DNA of 64,000 nucleotides from Enterococcus sp. (GTDB lineage: Bacteria; Bacillota; Bacilli; Lactobacillales; Enterococcaceae). Positions 52,159-61,078 of the stretch are shown here, piece by piece; position 1 is the stretch's first letter, and every line of letters starts with the position of its first letter. The DNA lies in the NCBI RefSeq assembly GCF_022711995.1, contig NZ_JALAHI010000084.1:1-64000 (forward strand), in the 5' to 3' direction. Position numbers and translations under genes: made by a program. Below the pieces are notes generated by a model. That model searched no databases, was not told the origin of the DNA, and worked only from the letters and a program-made list of their open reading frames with translations.

Positions 52159-53565
52159 TTAACCGATAATGATCTTTTCTGTCGGGTACTCATAGCCCAA
52201 ATCTCGGGTTTCTTTTGGTACAAACAACAACAATGTGTAAAGCATACCGACACGTCCAATGAACATCAATAGGGCAATCACTAACTTACCTACGCTGGAG
52301 AGATCATCAGTGATTCCTAAGGACAGACCGGTGGTCCCAAATGCAGAAGCGACCTCCACAATGATGGCAATCAAAGGGATGTCCTCTGTAGCCGTCAAGA
52401 AAAGTACGCAGAAAAAGCACATTCCCAAGGACAACATGAAGACGACCACCGACTTACGGACATCATCTTCATCGATCCGGCGTCCAAAGATGTTGATATT
52501 GTCTTCACTCTTTAAGAAGGCATAAAGATATAGTCCGATGATGGCGATGGTTGTCGTTCGTATTCCACCACCAACTGAACTAGGACTACAACCGATAAAC
52601 ATTAGGAGGGAAAAAACGATCAATGTCGTGGTCTGGAAATTTCCTAGATCATGGATCTGCAAACCCGCATTACGGGTAGTCATAGAATAAAACATACTGT
52701 TGATCCAAGTGCTGGTAAAGCCATAATCTTTGAATAGATGGTCTTTTTCCAGGAAAAAGATCGCAATCGTTCCACCGATGAACAAAATCACAAATGCCAA
52801 CATCGCAATTTTTGTAAACAATGAAAAACGAAAAGGCAGTTGTCGCCGATTTTTTTTCAGCTTGAAGAGGACCCATTCCCGGAAATCCATAATGACGGGA
52901 AAGCCAATTCCACCGATAAAAATCAAAAACATGATACAGATCAAAAAGAAATAATCGTGGGCAAAGGGCAGGATCGAATTGCCTGTCACATCAAATCCAG
53001 AGTTGGTGACTGCTGAAACAGCTTGGTAAAAGCCATAAAAAAGGGCACCACTCCACGTGTCATAATAGCCGTTAAAATAAAAATAAATAGAAAAAATAGC
53101 ACCGGAAATGACTTGGCAGAGCAGGATGATCGTAAATGTGATGCGAATCATTCGCACGATCCCACTTAGTTTGGGCTGATTCATATCCGTCATGATCAGC
53201 TGTCGCTGCTTTAAGGAGATTTTTCTCCGGGAAACGATGGCAAAAAAGGTTGAGATCATCATGATCCCCAAACCTCCGACTTGAAAAAGAACTTCAAGCA
53301 GGATCACACCACGGTCATTAAAGACATCATCGATGGGAAACGTCGTCAATCCGGTCACACTGACGGTACTGACAGCCATAAAGAACATATCGATGAACGA
53401 AGCGTGGGAGTGAGGCTCACGAAAAAAAGGCAGATAAAATAAGCCTAAGGAAATGATCGTCATCAGAATATAGTAAAAAACGATCACTTGGATCGAAGAC
53501 ACATTCTGTGCAATAAAAAATTTACTTCTACGTTGTGTCAAACGAGCAAAGCGCGTGAAATTCAT
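52159..53565 (-). CDS. ktrB: KtrB-type potassium channel subunit
   Basis: K+ uptake membrane subunit of 468 residues. The four pore loops with their selectivity glycines can be seen in STVSVTGLTT, SAVTNSGFDV, SMTTRNAGLQ and SAFGTTGLSLG; the flexible gating loop lies after the third. Start 53565 follows GAGGAG; the frame continues five codons upstream. The gating partner KtrA (TrkA-like RCK protein) is not adjacent and not in the window. It gives this strain a second K+ route beside Kup. Confidence 0.92.
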   Translation of the reverse strand: MNFTRFARLTQRRSKFFIAQNVSSIQVIVFYYILMTIISLGLFYLPFFREPHSHASFIDMFFMAVSTVSVTGLTTFPIDDVFNDRGVILLEVLFQVGGLGIMMISTFFAIVSRRKISLKQRQLIMTDMNQPKLSGIVRMIRITFTIILLCQVISGAIFSIYFYFNGYYDTWSGALFYGFYQAVSAVTNSGFDVTGNSILPFAHDYFFLICIMFLIFIGGIGFPVIMDFREWVLFKLKKNRRQLPFRFSLFTKIAMLAFVILFIGGTIAIFFLEKDHLFKDYGFTSTWINSMFYSMTTRNAGLQIHDLGNFQTTTLIVFSLLMFIGCSPSSVGGGIRTTTIAIIGLYLYAFLKSEDNINIFGRRIDEDDVRKSVVVFMLSLGMCFFCVLFLTATEDIPLIAIIVEVASAFGTTGLSLGITDDLSSVGKLVIALLMFIGRVGMLYTLLLFVPKETRDLGYEYPTEKIIIG

Positions 53566-53596
53566 AACTGGTCTCCTCACTAAATAAATTACCCAC

Positions 53597-53625
53597 AGTA
53601 TACCAAAGAACGCCGCAGTTTAAAA
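53597..53625 (-). promoter_or_regulatory. promoter of ktrB
   Basis: Minus-strand TTTTAA (53620-53625), 17-bp spacer, TATACT (53597-53602), giving a short leader. Confidence 0.6.
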
Positions 53626-53838
53626 AGAAAGCGAGATGTCAAAATTCTCAGAAAACGGAAACTAGAGACAGTCACCCAAAGGATGCTTTCAACTGGTCGC
53701 CAGTCTCATCAAAGAAAAGGCTGTTCCCGGTGTCACGATTCTGTCAATCCTGAGAGAAAAAGTATAAAAAGAAGTAAATGATTCCTATACGGATACTGAC
53801 GAATAAAACCTCCGATATTTCCCAACAAAATGAAGCGA
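53626..53838. other. gene-free stretch between hcxA-like gene and ktrB
   Basis: No ORF I trust. It holds an imperfect inverted repeat with ends GAGACAG and CAGTCTC (about 53664-53706). I looked for a ydaO-type c-di-AMP riboswitch, which some ktr genes carry, and did not find its conserved strands. Confidence 0.4.
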
Positions 53839-53875
53839 CCCCCGAAAGTTAGATTTTTGGTCTAACTTTTGGGGG
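53839..53875 (-). terminator. hairpin after the HcxA-like gene
   Basis: 15-bp stem CCCCCAAAAGTTAGA/TCTAACTTTCGGGGG with a G-U pair, 45 bases after the stop codon. There is no T-tract, so its terminator strength is doubtful. Confidence 0.55.
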
Positions 53876-53919
53876 TAACTACAAAATCAGGAAAATACCG
53901 GATGTTTTAGAGGAATGTT

Positions 53920-54984
53920 TTATAATGCTTCTACAGCTTCAATGGCACGAAAGACTTTTTCCGGAGTGATCATCGGGTCAATCAAGATAAAGGTTTCTTC
54001 TTCTTTTACAGCGTAGGTCAAGACAGGTGCAAAATAGTCCCGGTCTAATCGAGTGACATGCAAGTCTTTTAATTTCATCGGTAAGTGCAGTGCTTCGTAG
54101 AAGGGGCGCAGTTCTTCAATCACAGCAAAATCATTGGTGTAGGCAAGCTGTACCCAGATGCAGTAGGCGACTTTGTTGCCGTGTAGAACGCTATGGGTTT
54201 CACTCAAATAAGATAATCCATCATGTAATGCGTGGGCCCCAGAAGTCCGTCCGAATTCGACAGCGAATCCGCCAACTTCTCCTGCTAAAGCGATAATGGC
54301 ATCTGTAATTCGCGCAAAAGCAGGCGTTAAGCGACCGGCTTCTAAATCACTGACGGCTTGGATCGCATCAGCAATCAAAAGCTCCTTGATCAGTTTTGCA
54401 CTTTGAAAACCAAGACGAACGAGGGCAGTTTTATCATCTTCTGCCATTGTGCGTACAATCGCTTCCATCTCGTAATACTTTGCTAGTGTGTCTGCAATGC
54501 CAGCGATGAAATAATCCACTGGTGTTGCCAGTAAGAACCGAGTGTCGACAATCGTCATGTAGGCGCCTTTTTTGGCATAATCGATTTTGCAGATCGTATG
54601 GTCTGGATAATAGGCAACGATTACCGGTGTGAAAGGCGCGCAGTTGGAGACCAATGTAGGGATAACGATCAGCTCTGCGCCCAATCGTTCAGCGGTGATT
54701 TTTGCGGTATCTGCAACACGACCGCCTCCAATCGCTAAGATTGCATCCGCATGCTTAATTTTATCTGCTAGCTCCTGCGCATTCTCATAGCTAGAGGAAC
54801 CGTCATAGCGATAAACGGGATAATCAAACGGGTGGGGATAATAAGCTTGAAAAACGTCAAAGGAACGCTCTCCAGTAATGACAGAAACAGCATTAAATTC
54901 ATTGAGGTATTCCGGTAAATCCAAAAGCACAGATTCCCCAGTAATATACCGGTTTGGTCCAGGTCGAACTTCATTGGCTAACAT
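53920..54984 (-). CDS. HcxA-like hydroxycarboxylate/iron-type alcohol dehydrogenase
   Basis: 354-residue member of the iron-containing alcohol dehydrogenase / glycerol dehydrogenase superfamily. NAD-binding AIGGGRVADTAK (about 86-97) and metal ligands Asp in GIADTLAKYYE, His in SGAHALHDGL and His in VLHGNKVAYC are in place. The segments SNCAPFTPVIVAYY and GIADTLAKYYE recall E. coli HcxA (YbdH), which reduces 2-oxo acids. Start follows AAGGAG. Substrate is inferred only by resemblance. Confidence 0.8.
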   Translation of the reverse strand: MLANEVRPGPNRYITGESVLLDLPEYLNEFNAVSVITGERSFDVFQAYYPHPFDYPVYRYDGSSSYENAQELADKIKHADAILAIGGGRVADTAKITAERLGAELIVIPTLVSNCAPFTPVIVAYYPDHTICKIDYAKKGAYMTIVDTRFLLATPVDYFIAGIADTLAKYYEMEAIVRTMAEDDKTALVRLGFQSAKLIKELLIADAIQAVSDLEAGRLTPAFARITDAIIALAGEVGGFAVEFGRTSGAHALHDGLSYLSETHSVLHGNKVAYCIWVQLAYTNDFAVIEELRPFYEALHLPMKLKDLHVTRLDRDYFAPVLTYAVKEEETFILIDPMITPEKVFRAIEAVEAL

Positions 54985-55023
54985 AACACAACACTCCTTG
55001 GCAGTCGTCGGAATTTTCTAATT

Positions 55024-55053
55024 AGTGTAACGCGGAATAGCGCTTGCTGTCAA
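55024..55053 (-). promoter_or_regulatory. promoter of the HcxA-like gene
   Basis: Minus-strand TTGACA (55048-55053), 18-bp spacer, TACACT (55024-55029). The -35 and spacer lie in a sequence repeated 99 bases away. Confidence 0.65.
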
Positions 55054-55154
55054 TTGTTCTTTGAGAGAATTAGGAGGGACAAAGACAAGAAACTGCAGTC
55101 AGTTCTTGGGGACAATTGGAGGGCTCAGAGATGGAATAGCGCTTGTTGTCAATT
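55034..55154. repeat. duplicated promoter-proximal sequence (two 22-bp copies)
   Basis: GGAATAGCGCTTG(C/T)TGTCAATT occurs at 55034-55055 and 55133-55154, differing at one base. Both copies contain the TTGACA box on the minus strand; only the first is followed by a -10 box. The rest of this 364-base gap shows no gene. Confidence 0.75.
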
Positions 55155-55218
55155 TATCTGGAAAATCGACTAGTCAAAAGTGTCCTTTTATGAAGGGCAG
55201 GCATGAAGAGCATGGACG

Positions 55219-55259
55219 CAAAAAAGACCCCAACAAATGAGAGACGCTCTAGGAGGGTC
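55219..55259 (-). terminator. terminator of msrA
   Basis: Minus-strand GACCC/GGGTC stem with inner AGAG/CTCT helix, followed by six T residues. Confidence 0.7.
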
Positions 55260-55348
55260 CTCCATCTGTGGAATCAATTGATAAAATTCTGTTCTTCCGC
55301 GGTTGCCATAGTGAAGCAAAAGATCTGAATTGGTTTTCTGAAAAAAGT

Positions 55349-55867
55349 TTATGCCCAGTTTTGGCGAATAAAGCCAGCGCGTCCGGAACCTTCACGATAA
55401 GCGTTGTAATGCGCCGCATTTTTCTTATAAAAATCTTGATGATAGTCTTCTGCTGGGTAGAAAGGTTCTGCAGGTTCGATCTTCGTTACGATCGGACGGT
55501 CAAAGCGGCCACTTGCCTGCAGTGCGGCTTTGGAAGCTTCTGCGATTTTTCGCTGTTCTTCACTATTGTAATAAATGACTGGACGGTAAGAATCCCCGCG
55601 GTCTGCGAATTGACCAAATGCATCTGTGGGATCCGTTTGTTGCCAATAGATAGCCACGAGTTCTTCATACGTTATTTGTTCTGGATCAAAAGTGATTTCA
55701 ACCGCTTCTGTATGTCCAGTGGTTCCAGTTGTTACTTCTTGATAGGTAGGATGAGGGACATGTCCACCGGTGAAGCCTGAGACTACCGAGAGAATTCCTG
55801 GCAAAGAATCGAAGGGTTTGACCATACACCAGAAGCAGCCACCGGCAAAAATTGCAGTATCTTTCAT
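55349..55867 (-). CDS. msrA: peptide methionine (S)-S-oxide reductase
   Basis: Repairs methionine S-sulfoxide. The 172-residue protein has the catalytic GGCFWC motif (Cys about 11) and the family segments [16 protein letters not shown] and YHQDFYKKN. The usual C-terminal resolving cysteines are not evident, so a single-Cys mechanism is likely. Start follows AAGGAGG. It stands alone. Confidence 0.95.
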   Translation of the reverse strand: MKDTAIFAGGCFWCMVKPFDSLPGILSVVSGFTGGHVPHPTYQEVTTGTTGHTEAVEITFDPEQITYEELVAIYWQQTDPTDAFGQFADRGDSYRPVIYYNSEEQRKIAEASKAALQASGRFDRPIVTKIEPAEPFYPAEDYHQDFYKKNAAHYNAYREGSGRAGFIRQNWA

Positions 55868-55959
55868 TGTGATTCCTCCTTTGGTTTTATGGTATGCTTC
55901 TTATAGAGAAAGACAAGCGATATGCTTACAAGAAATTGCCAAAGGAAGTGAGGTTCGCT

Positions 55960-56514
55960 GTGGACACAATACTCATTTTATTGCGAGGAAATTCTGGTAG
56001 CGGAAAAACGACAGTGGCAAAAGCGCTGCATCAACAATTAGGGGCAGAAGCGGTGTTGATCTCACAGGATGTATTTCGCCGAGAAATTTTTCACGTGAAG
56101 GATACGGCTAATAATCCTGCTGTAGGCCTAATGGTTGAGGCTCTTTTATACGCACAAGGAAAGGTTTCTTTCATTATTGTTGAAGGGATTTTTGCCCGTG
56201 AGAAATATCATGATTTCTTGCTGTTTTTACTGGAATCATTTGAAAAGTGTCTCATTTATTATTTTGATATTCCTTTTCAAACAACCCTTGAGAGGCACCG
56301 TTCAAGGCCACAGCGAGCATTTTTTTCTGAAGCATCGCTGCAAAAATGGTGGCTGGAAAAAGACCTTCTCTTTGGGGAAAAAGGCATAGCGTCCAACAAC
56401 AATGATCTATGTAAAAAATCAGTCCTCGCAAAAGAGCAGTTGATTACAGAGACACAGACAATATCCGAAATTGTTGCGATGATCTTGGGGGATTTGAAGC
56501 AATTTCAAGAATAG
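55960..56514 (+). CDS. P-loop kinase-like protein
   Basis: 184 residues. Walker A is RGNSGSGKTTVAKAL (about 9-23), then a kinase-like SQDVFRREIF, Walker B-like FIIVEGIFA and a lid-like region rich in Arg (ERHRSRPQRAFF). This matches AAA_33-type small-molecule or nucleic-acid kinases; the substrate is unknown. GTG 55960 is preferred because AAGTGAGG precedes it and the protein then begins close to the P-loop; an ATG at 55894 would add 22 residues. Confidence 0.75.
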   Translation: MDTILILLRGNSGSGKTTVAKALHQQLGAEAVLISQDVFRREIFHVKDTANNPAVGLMVEALLYAQGKVSFIIVEGIFAREKYHDFLLFLLESFEKCLIYYFDIPFQTTLERHRSRPQRAFFSEASLQKWWLEKDLLFGEKGIASNNNDLCKKSVLAKEQLITETQTISEIVAMILGDLKQFQE

Positions 56515-56564
56515 CTTTGAAACAAACTGTCTGTCATTCCAAAAAACTAAAGGGAGGTATCTCT

Positions 56565-57161
56565 ATGTTAGACAAATCAATTCCCTATGCCGAAATTTGG
56601 ATGAAACGTACGGCTGAGGATAAAGTAATACCGGTTCCTGATTCAAATCACTACGTCATTCAACCTTATCAATCTGGTGATGAGAGTGAGTGGGCACGGA
56701 TCGAGACAGCAGTGGGAGAATTTGATACAGAAGCTGAGACGCGTGCATATTTTGAAAAGGAGTTTCTACCCTATGCATCTCAATTGCCGCAACGGATGTT
56801 TTTTGCAGTAAATCCAGCAGGAACAAAGGTAGGCACAGCGACGGCTTGGTGGAAGAAAAAAGACGACGGCAGCATGGTTTCTCTGGTTCACTGGGTAGCA
56901 GTCGTACCCAGTGCGCAGAGACAAGGAATCGCGCGGGGGCTTGTCACCAAAGTTTTGGAAACTTTTCAGAAACAAACAGCACCCGGAGCAGCAACGACGG
57001 CTATTTATCTTCATACGCAAACATGGAGCCATGCTGCAATCAACCTGTATCAACAACTAGGCTTTGAACTGATTGCCACCGACTATCAGGGACAGATAAA
57101 TCCCGAGTACGAACAAGTATTGGCTATTTTGAAAGAAGTGACCCAAAAAGAAAGCCAGTAA
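56565..57161 (+). CDS. GNAT-family N-acetyltransferase
   Basis: 198 residues with the acetyl-CoA-binding motif A VAVVPSAQRQGIARGLV (about 112-128) and a C-terminal YQQLGFELIATDY, typical of GNAT enzymes. Substrate unknown. Start ATG 56565 follows GGGAGG at 6 bases. It lies 50 bases after the kinase gene and may be cotranscribed with it. A weak hairpin near 57170-57186 could end transcription. Confidence 0.85.
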   Translation: MLDKSIPYAEIWMKRTAEDKVIPVPDSNHYVIQPYQSGDESEWARIETAVGEFDTEAETRAYFEKEFLPYASQLPQRMFFAVNPAGTKVGTATAWWKKKDDGSMVSLVHWVAVVPSAQRQGIARGLVTKVLETFQKQTAPGAATTAIYLHTQTWSHAAINLYQQLGFELIATDYQGQINPEYEQVLAILKEVTQKESQ

Positions 57162-57283
57162 CGCCAATCATCGGCAGACTGCTTTTTGTTAATTACGCCT
57201 CCTGCAGGCTTCTGAATTTAAACCTGTAAAAATTCCTTGTTTTCAAGTATAATACCAAAGGAGTAAGAGGAAGGATGGGCAAG

Positions 57284-57868
57284 ATGGCACAACTTTTTTT
57301 TAAATATGGCGCGATGAATAGCGGCAAAACAATCGAGATTTTAAAAGTTGCACATAATTATGAAGAACAAGACAAGCCGGTCGTGATCATGACTAGCGGC
57401 ATCGATACCCGTAGCGGAGTGGGAACTGTATCCAGTCGGATTGGTTTAGAACGTGACGCCATTCCGATTTTCGATGAGACCGATTTGTATCATTTAGTAA
57501 AAGATCTGGGCTATCAACCTTATTGTATTTTGATTGATGAAGCACAGTTTTTGAAAAAACATCACGTCTTGGCGTTTACTAAGATCGTAGACGAATTAGG
57601 CATTCCTGTGATGGCATTTGGTTTAAAAAATGATTTTCGCAACGAACTATTCGAAGGCTCTAAATATTTGCTTCTTTATGCAGATAAAATTGAAGAGATG
57701 AAAACGATCTGCTGGTTCTGTCATAAAAAGGCGACCATGAACCTACATTACATTGACGGCAAACCAGTCTATGAAGGCGACCAAGTTCAAATTGGCGGAA
57801 ATGAAGCCTATTACCCTGTTTGTCGCAAACATTATTTTCACCCTGGAATCAAAAAAGAAGGAGAATAA
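57284..57868 (+). CDS. tdk: thymidine kinase
   Basis: Type II thymidine kinase of 194 residues for dTMP salvage. P-loop YGAMNSGKT (about 8-16), Walker [10 protein letters not shown] with the catalytic Glu, lasso-region [15 protein letters not shown] and the zinc site CWFC with [12 protein letters not shown] 57284 gives the usual N-terminus [12 protein letters not shown] 57275 is possible. TATAAT at 57248-57253. tdk-prfA-prmC-sua5 order is conserved in Firmicutes. Confidence 0.95.
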   Translation: MAQLFFKYGAMNSGKTIEILKVAHNYEEQDKPVVIMTSGIDTRSGVGTVSSRIGLERDAIPIFDETDLYHLVKDLGYQPYCILIDEAQFLKKHHVLAFTKIVDELGIPVMAFGLKNDFRNELFEGSKYLLLYADKIEEMKTICWFCHKKATMNLHYIDGKPVYEGDQVQIGGNEAYYPVCRKHYFHPGIKKEGE

Positions 57869-57871
57869 AAC

Positions 57872-58945
57872 ATGTACGATCAGTTACAAGCGATTGAAGA
57901 CCGTTATGAAGAATTAGGCGAGCTGCTTAGCGACCCAGCCGTTATTTCAGATACGAAACGCTTCATGCAGCTGTCTAAAGAAGAAGCCAACACGCGGGAG
58001 ACGGTAGAAGTCTATCGCCGTTACAAAGAAGTCGTTGAAGGCATCAAAGACACAGAAGAACTGCTGGGAGAAAACCTAGATGCTGATATGGCCGAAATGG
58101 CCAAAGAAGAGCTGTCTGATTTGAAAAAAGAAAAAGATGTACTTGAAGAACGCATCAAAATTTTATTATTGCCAAAAGACCCGAATGACGACAAAAACAT
58201 CATTATGGAAATCCGTGGAGCTGCCGGTGGTGATGAAGCGGCCCTATTTGCCGGCGATCTCTTCAATATGTATCAGAAATATGCGGAAACACAAGGCTGG
58301 AAAGTCGAAGTGATGGATGCCAATGTTACCGGCATCGGTGGTTATAAAGAAGTCATCATGATGATCAGCGGTGAGAATGTTTATTCAAAATTGAAATATG
58401 AAAGTGGCGCACATCGTGTCCAACGGGTGCCATCGACTGAATCGCAAGGACGAATCCACACTTCTACCGCTACCGTAGTCGTGATGCCAGAAGCGGAAGA
58501 AGTCGAGATCGAAATGGCCGATAAAGATATCCGAACAGATATCTATCATGCTTCAGGTGCCGGTGGACAGCACGTCAACAAAACGGCATCAGCTGTTCGT
58601 TTGACCCACTTACCAACAGGGATCGTCGTTGCCATGCAGGATGAGCGCTCGCAGTTGAAAAACCGTGAGAAAGCGATGAAAGTCTTGCGGGCAAGAGTCT
58701 ATGATCAAATCCAGCAAGAAGCACAAAGCGAATACGATGCGAATCGTAAATCGGCAGTAGGAACAGGAGACCGTTCCGAACGGATCCGTACGTATAACTT
58801 TCCACAAAATCGCGTGACCGATCACCGCATCGGGTTGACTATCCAAAAATTGGATCAAATTTTGGCCGGAAAACTTGATGAAATCATTGATGCACTGATC
58901 ATGTATGATCAAACATCAAAACTGGAAGAAATGCAAAATGGGTAA
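57872..58945 (+). CDS. prfA: peptide chain release factor 1
   Basis: Reads UAA and UAG and triggers peptide release. The 357-residue protein has the GGQ motif in [10 protein letters not shown] (about 230) and the anticodon-like PST-type tripeptide region ([14 protein letters not shown]). GGAG lies 8 bases before the ATG, 3 bases after tdk. Its Gln in GGQ is the target of PrmC encoded next. Confidence 0.97.
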   Translation: MYDQLQAIEDRYEELGELLSDPAVISDTKRFMQLSKEEANTRETVEVYRRYKEVVEGIKDTEELLGENLDADMAEMAKEELSDLKKEKDVLEERIKILLLPKDPNDDKNIIMEIRGAAGGDEAALFAGDLFNMYQKYAETQGWKVEVMDANVTGIGGYKEVIMMISGENVYSKLKYESGAHRVQRVPSTESQGRIHTSTATVVVMPEAEEVEIEMADKDIRTDIYHASGAGGQHVNKTASAVRLTHLPTGIVVAMQDERSQLKNREKAMKVLRARVYDQIQQEAQSEYDANRKSAVGTGDRSERIRTYNFPQNRVTDHRIGLTIQKLDQILAGKLDEIIDALIMYDQTSKLEEMQNG

Positions 58946-59774
58946 AACCTATCGAGAAGTCCTTTCACGGGCTTCTTCTTTTTTAGAAGCAGAAGGTCTG
59001 GAAGGGTATGCGATCCAATACCTTTTTCTGGCTCGTAAAAATTGGCAAAAGCTGGACTGGCTGCTGCACATGGATCAGCCGATCTCGCAAGCCGATGAAG
59101 CGCAAATAGAAGCAGATCTGCAGCAGCTTTTAGGGCATCGTCCTCCACAATATCTTTTGGGGTACGAAGAGTTTTATGGCCATCGCTTCAAGGTGACGGA
59201 AGATACTTTGATTCCTCGGCCGGAAACCGAAGAATTAGTTGCTTTGTGTTTAGATCAGACGGATGCAACGGCAAATCTGCGGGTAGTCGACATTGGGACC
59301 GGTACAGGTGCGATCGCGGTCTCATTGAAATTGGCACGTCCTCATTGGCAGATCGCAGCTGTGGATCTCTCGGAAGCTGCATTGGCGGTCGCCCAAGAGA
59401 ATGCGTCAGAATTAGGTGCAGCGGTTGCGTTTTATCAGGGTGATACGCTGACACCTGTGAGAGATCAATCATGGGATATGATCGTATCGAATCCCCCGTA
59501 TATCAGTGAGCAGGAGTGGGAGCTGATGGATCCTAGCGTCCGTCAATTTGAACCTCAGATGGCCCTATTTGCTGCGGAAAATGGTCTTATCATGTATCGC
59601 AAGATTGCCGATCAAGCAAAAGAATGTTTAACACCTAACGGAAAAATCTTCCTTGAAATCGGTTTTCAACAAGGAGAATCTGTCCGGCGAATCTTTTCCG
59701 AGGCATTTCCTGATAAAAAGGTTGCGGTGATCCAAGATTTATCTGGAAAAGATCGCATAGTCGCAGTACAATAA
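58938..59774 (+). CDS. prmC: release factor glutamine methyltransferase
   Basis: Methylates the GGQ glutamine of release factors. The 278-residue protein has motif [16 protein letters not shown] and the catalytic NPPYIS, plus the N-terminal helical domain with [12 protein letters not shown] and [11 protein letters not shown]. The start at 58938 overlaps the end of prfA by 8 bases, with TGGAAGAA as a modest site. Confidence 0.96.
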   Translation: MGKTYREVLSRASSFLEAEGLEGYAIQYLFLARKNWQKLDWLLHMDQPISQADEAQIEADLQQLLGHRPPQYLLGYEEFYGHRFKVTEDTLIPRPETEELVALCLDQTDATANLRVVDIGTGTGAIAVSLKLARPHWQIAAVDLSEAALAVAQENASELGAAVAFYQGDTLTPVRDQSWDMIVSNPPYISEQEWELMDPSVRQFEPQMALFAAENGLIMYRKIADQAKECLTPNGKIFLEIGFQQGESVRRIFSEAFPDKKVAVIQDLSGKDRIVAVQ

Positions 59775-59967
59775 TCCACAGTATGTGGACAACCTTTTTT
59801 TTAAAAATTTTTTTGGATAAAAAACAGTGATAGCGTAAGACTTACTTGCAAATAAAAGTTATGAACAGGGTTATCCACACTTGACAAACGATTTATCCAC
59901 AAAATGTGGATAAAAACCAAAAAAATGTTGATAAGTGTGGAAGTCATTAAAAAAAGGATGTGGATAA
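59772..59967. promoter_or_regulatory. DnaA-box cluster between prmC and sua5
   Basis: Perfect DnaA boxes TTATCCACA lie at 59871-59879 and 59893-59901, and its complement TGTGGATAA at 59905-59913 and 59959-59967. One-mismatch copies lie at 59772-59780, 59784-59792 and 59926-59934. Two more perfect boxes fall inside sua5 (60186-60194, 60301-60309). In B. subtilis a DnaA-bound cluster is known at the equivalent ywlC locus. A long T run (59794-59816) also lies here. Confidence 0.85.
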
Positions 59968-59970
59968 ACT

Positions 59971-60999
59971 GTGGAAACAAAAAAATTCAGTGAAGAACAA
60001 TTACCTGAAGCAGCGAAAATTCTGGCTGATGGAGGTTTAGTCGCTTTTCCGACAGAAACAGTGTATGGCTTAGGGGCCAATGCACTTTTACCCGAAGCGG
60101 TAGCACAAGTCTATGCCGTCAAAGGAAGACCCAGTGATAACCCGTTGATCGTCCATCTTGCTGAAGCGGCACAACTAGCTAATTATGTGGATAACTTTCA
60201 TCCGGCAGCAGAAAAACTGATGGCAAAATTTTGGCCTGGACCCTTGACGTTGATTTTTTCAATCAAAAATAACAGTATGCCGTCAATTGTGACTGGGGGG
60301 TTATCCACAGCAGCATTCCGAATACCAGCCAATAAAAAAACACTTTCAGTCATCAAACAGGCACAAGTTCCACTGGTTGGACCTAGCGCAAATACCTCGG
60401 GAAAACCAAGTCCGACATCAGCCGAACATGTACTGCATGACTTGAAAGGAAAAATAGCGGGTGTGATTGATGACGGCGCGACGGCCATCGGCGTGGAATC
60501 GACCGTGGTGGATCTAAGTGATCCAAATAAAAAACCAATGATCCTGCGTCCCGGAGCAGTGACGAAAGAACAATTAGAAGCCGTCCTAGGCAGTGAAGTT
60601 GAACTAGACAAGCATCTCGTAACCGAAGGAGAAAAACCAAAAGCCCCTGGGATGAAATACAAACATTATGCTCCAGACACACGGGTTATGATGGTTCAAC
60701 CAGAGAATTGGCCCGCAGCTCTCGATTGGGTCAAAAAGAACCAAGTGAAAGCCGGGGTTTTGGCAGGCCCATCCATTTGTGAAACGGCTCGATTTGAAAC
60801 GGCAGCTGTTTACATGTATGCGGCTGACACGGTTGAGGCGGCAGCAAAAGGCCTTTTTGCAGGTTTACGGGCCTTAGATGAATCCATCGCTGGCTTAGAG
60901 ATTATTTTAGTCGCTGCGTTTCCTGAAGTCGGGATCGGCAGTGCCTATATGAATCGCTTGAAAAAAGCAGCCAACCAGAGTTTTTTTCAGATAAATTAG
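59971..60999 (+). CDS. sua5: threonylcarbamoyl-AMP synthase
   Basis: Makes the threonylcarbamoyl-AMP used for t6A37 of tRNAs. The 342-residue protein has the YrdC domain (FPTETVYGLGANA, KGRPSDNPLIVH, GPSANTSGKPSPT) followed by the C-terminal Sua5 domain (KAPGMKYKHYAPD onward), as in B. subtilis YwlC. It starts with GTG 59971 after AAAGGATG. Its 5' region is studded with DnaA boxes, so DnaA could affect its transcription. Confidence 0.95.
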   Translation: METKKFSEEQLPEAAKILADGGLVAFPTETVYGLGANALLPEAVAQVYAVKGRPSDNPLIVHLAEAAQLANYVDNFHPAAEKLMAKFWPGPLTLIFSIKNNSMPSIVTGGLSTAAFRIPANKKTLSVIKQAQVPLVGPSANTSGKPSPTSAEHVLHDLKGKIAGVIDDGATAIGVESTVVDLSDPNKKPMILRPGAVTKEQLEAVLGSEVELDKHLVTEGEKPKAPGMKYKHYAPDTRVMMVQPENWPAALDWVKKNQVKAGVLAGPSICETARFETAAVYMYAADTVEAAAKGLFAGLRALDESIAGLEIILVAAFPEVGIGSAYMNRLKKAANQSFFQIN

Positions 61000-61078
61000 A
61001 AAAACGTGGCTTTGATCGTAGGTAGTGTTTGGGAAATATGATACAATGCTAGCATTAAGGTAAAGGGGTGTTGTATGA

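Noticed and set aside
53566..53838. ydaO-type c-di-AMP riboswitch before ktrB
   Set aside because: I looked for its conserved strands and pseudoknot elements and did not find them; the predicted promoter leaves only a very short leader.
59772..60309. Chromosomal replication origin
   Set aside because: DnaA boxes are dense, but dnaA, dnaN and a clear unwinding region are absent and the neighbours are prmC and sua5. A secondary DnaA-box cluster fits better.
60198..60662. 154-codon minus-strand ORF inside sua5
   Set aside because: It is a shadow of the conserved sua5 frame; no independent start signals.
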